Both the position numbers and the translations under genes were made by a program. DNA of 64,000 bases, from contig NZ_JADMKC010000002.1 of NCBI RefSeq assembly GCF_018780105.1, forward strand, positions 434,001 through 498,000, given 5' to 3'. Positions 63,250-64,000 of the stretch are shown here, one piece after another. The notes beneath the pieces are model-generated. The model made no database searches. It worked only from the letters and a program-made list of their open reading frames with translations, and was not told where the DNA came from. Every line of letters starts with the position of its first letter. Within the stretch, counting starts at the first letter, position 1. This stretch comes from Thiobacillus sp. (GTDB lineage Bacteria > Pseudomonadota > Gammaproteobacteria > Burkholderiales > Thiobacillaceae).

Positions 63250-64000
63250 CGACAATGAGCACCCTGTTCGGCGGCCTGATCGCCGTGCTTGCGCTGTACG
63301 CGATCGGCGGACTGTTCCATCGCCTGCCGGTCGTGTTGCGCGCGGTACTGGCCGCGGTGATTCCGCTGATGGGATATTTCATCCTCATCGTCGGCCGCTG
63401 GCCGGGTCTGGATGTCGTGGCGATGCATATCTCGGTATTCTCGGCAGCGGCACTGGTGATGTTTGCCATGACGCAGTTCCGTCGTCGGGGCGGCGCACGG
63501 ATGCACTGGGTGCCCAAATTGCTGGTTGCATTCTTCATCGGGCTGGTTTTCCTCAATGCGGCGCTGTTGCAGATCGCGACCAAGGGATTGCCCGAGCCAC
63601 TGGCGCGCTGGTGGCTGGGCAGTGATGGGGGTGCGGTATACAGCGGATTTTCCGGGGTGGTGCCGCATGGCGAGAATGCAGCCAAGGCGGTGTCGTCCGA
63701 ATTGAGCGAGGCGCATCGCGAATCTCAACTCGGCTGGCAGGTGGAAATCTCCGGCCTGGACAGCGTCGGGCCGAGCGGCCCGATCCAGGTTCGCATCAAG
63801 GATCGCACCGGCTTGCCGGTTGAACGCGTAGACGCAGAAGTTCGGCTGTTGCGCCCCGGGGTAACTGAGCCTTCGCTGAGCTTGCCGCTGGCCGCAACCG
63901 AAGCGGGCGTATATACCGGCGTGCTGACGCTGCCGGCGAAAGGGCGCTGGCTGCTGGAAATGCGTTTGATGCAGGATGGCAAGCTGTATTACCACACCAT
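63246..64000 (+). CDS. FixH-family protein (CcoH-like), 5' part
   Basis: 251 residues visible, cut by the window end; ATG overlapping the ccoG stop. The N-terminus has three or four membrane segments (TLFGGLIAVLALYAIGGLFH, VLAAVIPLMGYFILIVGRWP and following). Then comes a FixH-type domain: GWQVEISGLD, PIQVRIKDRTGLPVERVDAE, TEAGVYTGVLTLPAKGRW. The stop is beyond the window. FixH/CcoH helps assemble cbb3 oxidase. The extra membrane segments make it longer than usual CcoH. Confidence 0.8.
   Translation, partial: MTTMSTLFGGLIAVLALYAIGGLFHRLPVVLRAVLAAVIPLMGYFILIVGRWPGLDVVAMHISVFSAAALVMFAMTQFRRRGGARMHWVPKLLVAFFIGLVFLNAALLQIATKGLPEPLARWWLGSDGGAVYSGFSGVVPHGENAAKAVSSELSEAHRESQLGWQVEISGLDSVGPSGPIQVRIKDRTGLPVERVDAEVRLLRPGVTEPSLSLPLAATEAGVYTGVLTLPAKGRWLLEMRLMQDGKLYYHT

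Overview
The window is a stretch of a GC-rich, gene-dense bacterial chromosome. Several things point to a betaproteobacterium: the rpsU-yqeY-dnaG-rpoD order ending in a tRNA, bioF-bioH-bioC-bioD, a caa3-type oxidase operon with cox11, a DUF2970 gene and a twin-transmembrane gene beside surf1, and ccoNOQPGH. Nitrosomonadales (Thiobacillus-like) would fit, but that is inference from gene content, not a database match.

Layout. 1-458 is the 3' end of a CorC-type gene. 827-2651 is a small accessory island. Three unknown genes on the minus strand are separated by structures that look like integron attC recombination sites, and no integrase gene is visible in the window. 2884-6321 holds housekeeping genes (MidA-like methyltransferase, pteridine reductase, exonuclease I). 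6358-10063 is a type II polyketide core: ketosynthase, chain-length-factor-like partner, dehydratase and ketoreductase. A DUF559 gene and a small inverted-repeat element are inserted in it. 11382-12218 is an 837-bp element with two 245-bp inverted arms. 13132-18443 is a minus-strand operon with a halogenase-like flavoprotein, a chorismatase, an acyltransferase, a glycosyltransferase, a PagL-like deacylase and a methyltransferase. 18653-33345 carries tsaD, plsY, folB, a carboxypeptidase/glutamate-cysteine-ligase-like unit, xerD, ogt, tRNA-Ile2, rpoD, dnaG, yqeY and rpsU. 34210-42406 is a plus-strand operon with an acyl carrier protein, an acyl-activating ligase, a dehydratase, an acyltransferase, a LolA-like protein, an RND exporter, a deacetylase and a methyltransferase. 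42557-48743 has a small secreted peptide gene, comF and the biotin genes. 48990-57024 is the caa3 oxidase operon with its assembly and haem A genes. 57108-64000 has an Rrf2 regulator, sco1 and the cbb3 oxidase operon, with the last gene cut by the window edge.

How the genes fit together. The polyketide core, the tailoring operon and the carrier/export operon together hold most parts of an aryl polyene / xanthomonadin-like pigment pathway. A chorismatase would make a hydroxybenzoate starter, the ligase and ACP would load it, KS-CLF, KR and two dehydratases would extend a polyene, and acyl-, glycosyl- and methyltransferases would tailor it. LolA/RND proteins would export it to the outer membrane. 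The parts lie in three blocks separated by housekeeping genes. The flavoprotein keeps the WxWxIP signature of flavin-dependent halogenases, so the pigment may be halogenated. The right third encodes two terminal oxidases of different oxygen affinity with a shared set of copper/haem assembly factors.

The least explained parts are the attC-like cassette island, the long palindromic element with its 45-residue membrane peptide, three in-frame tandem repeats within 6.6 kb, and a triple direct repeat in front of a secreted 56-residue peptide gene.
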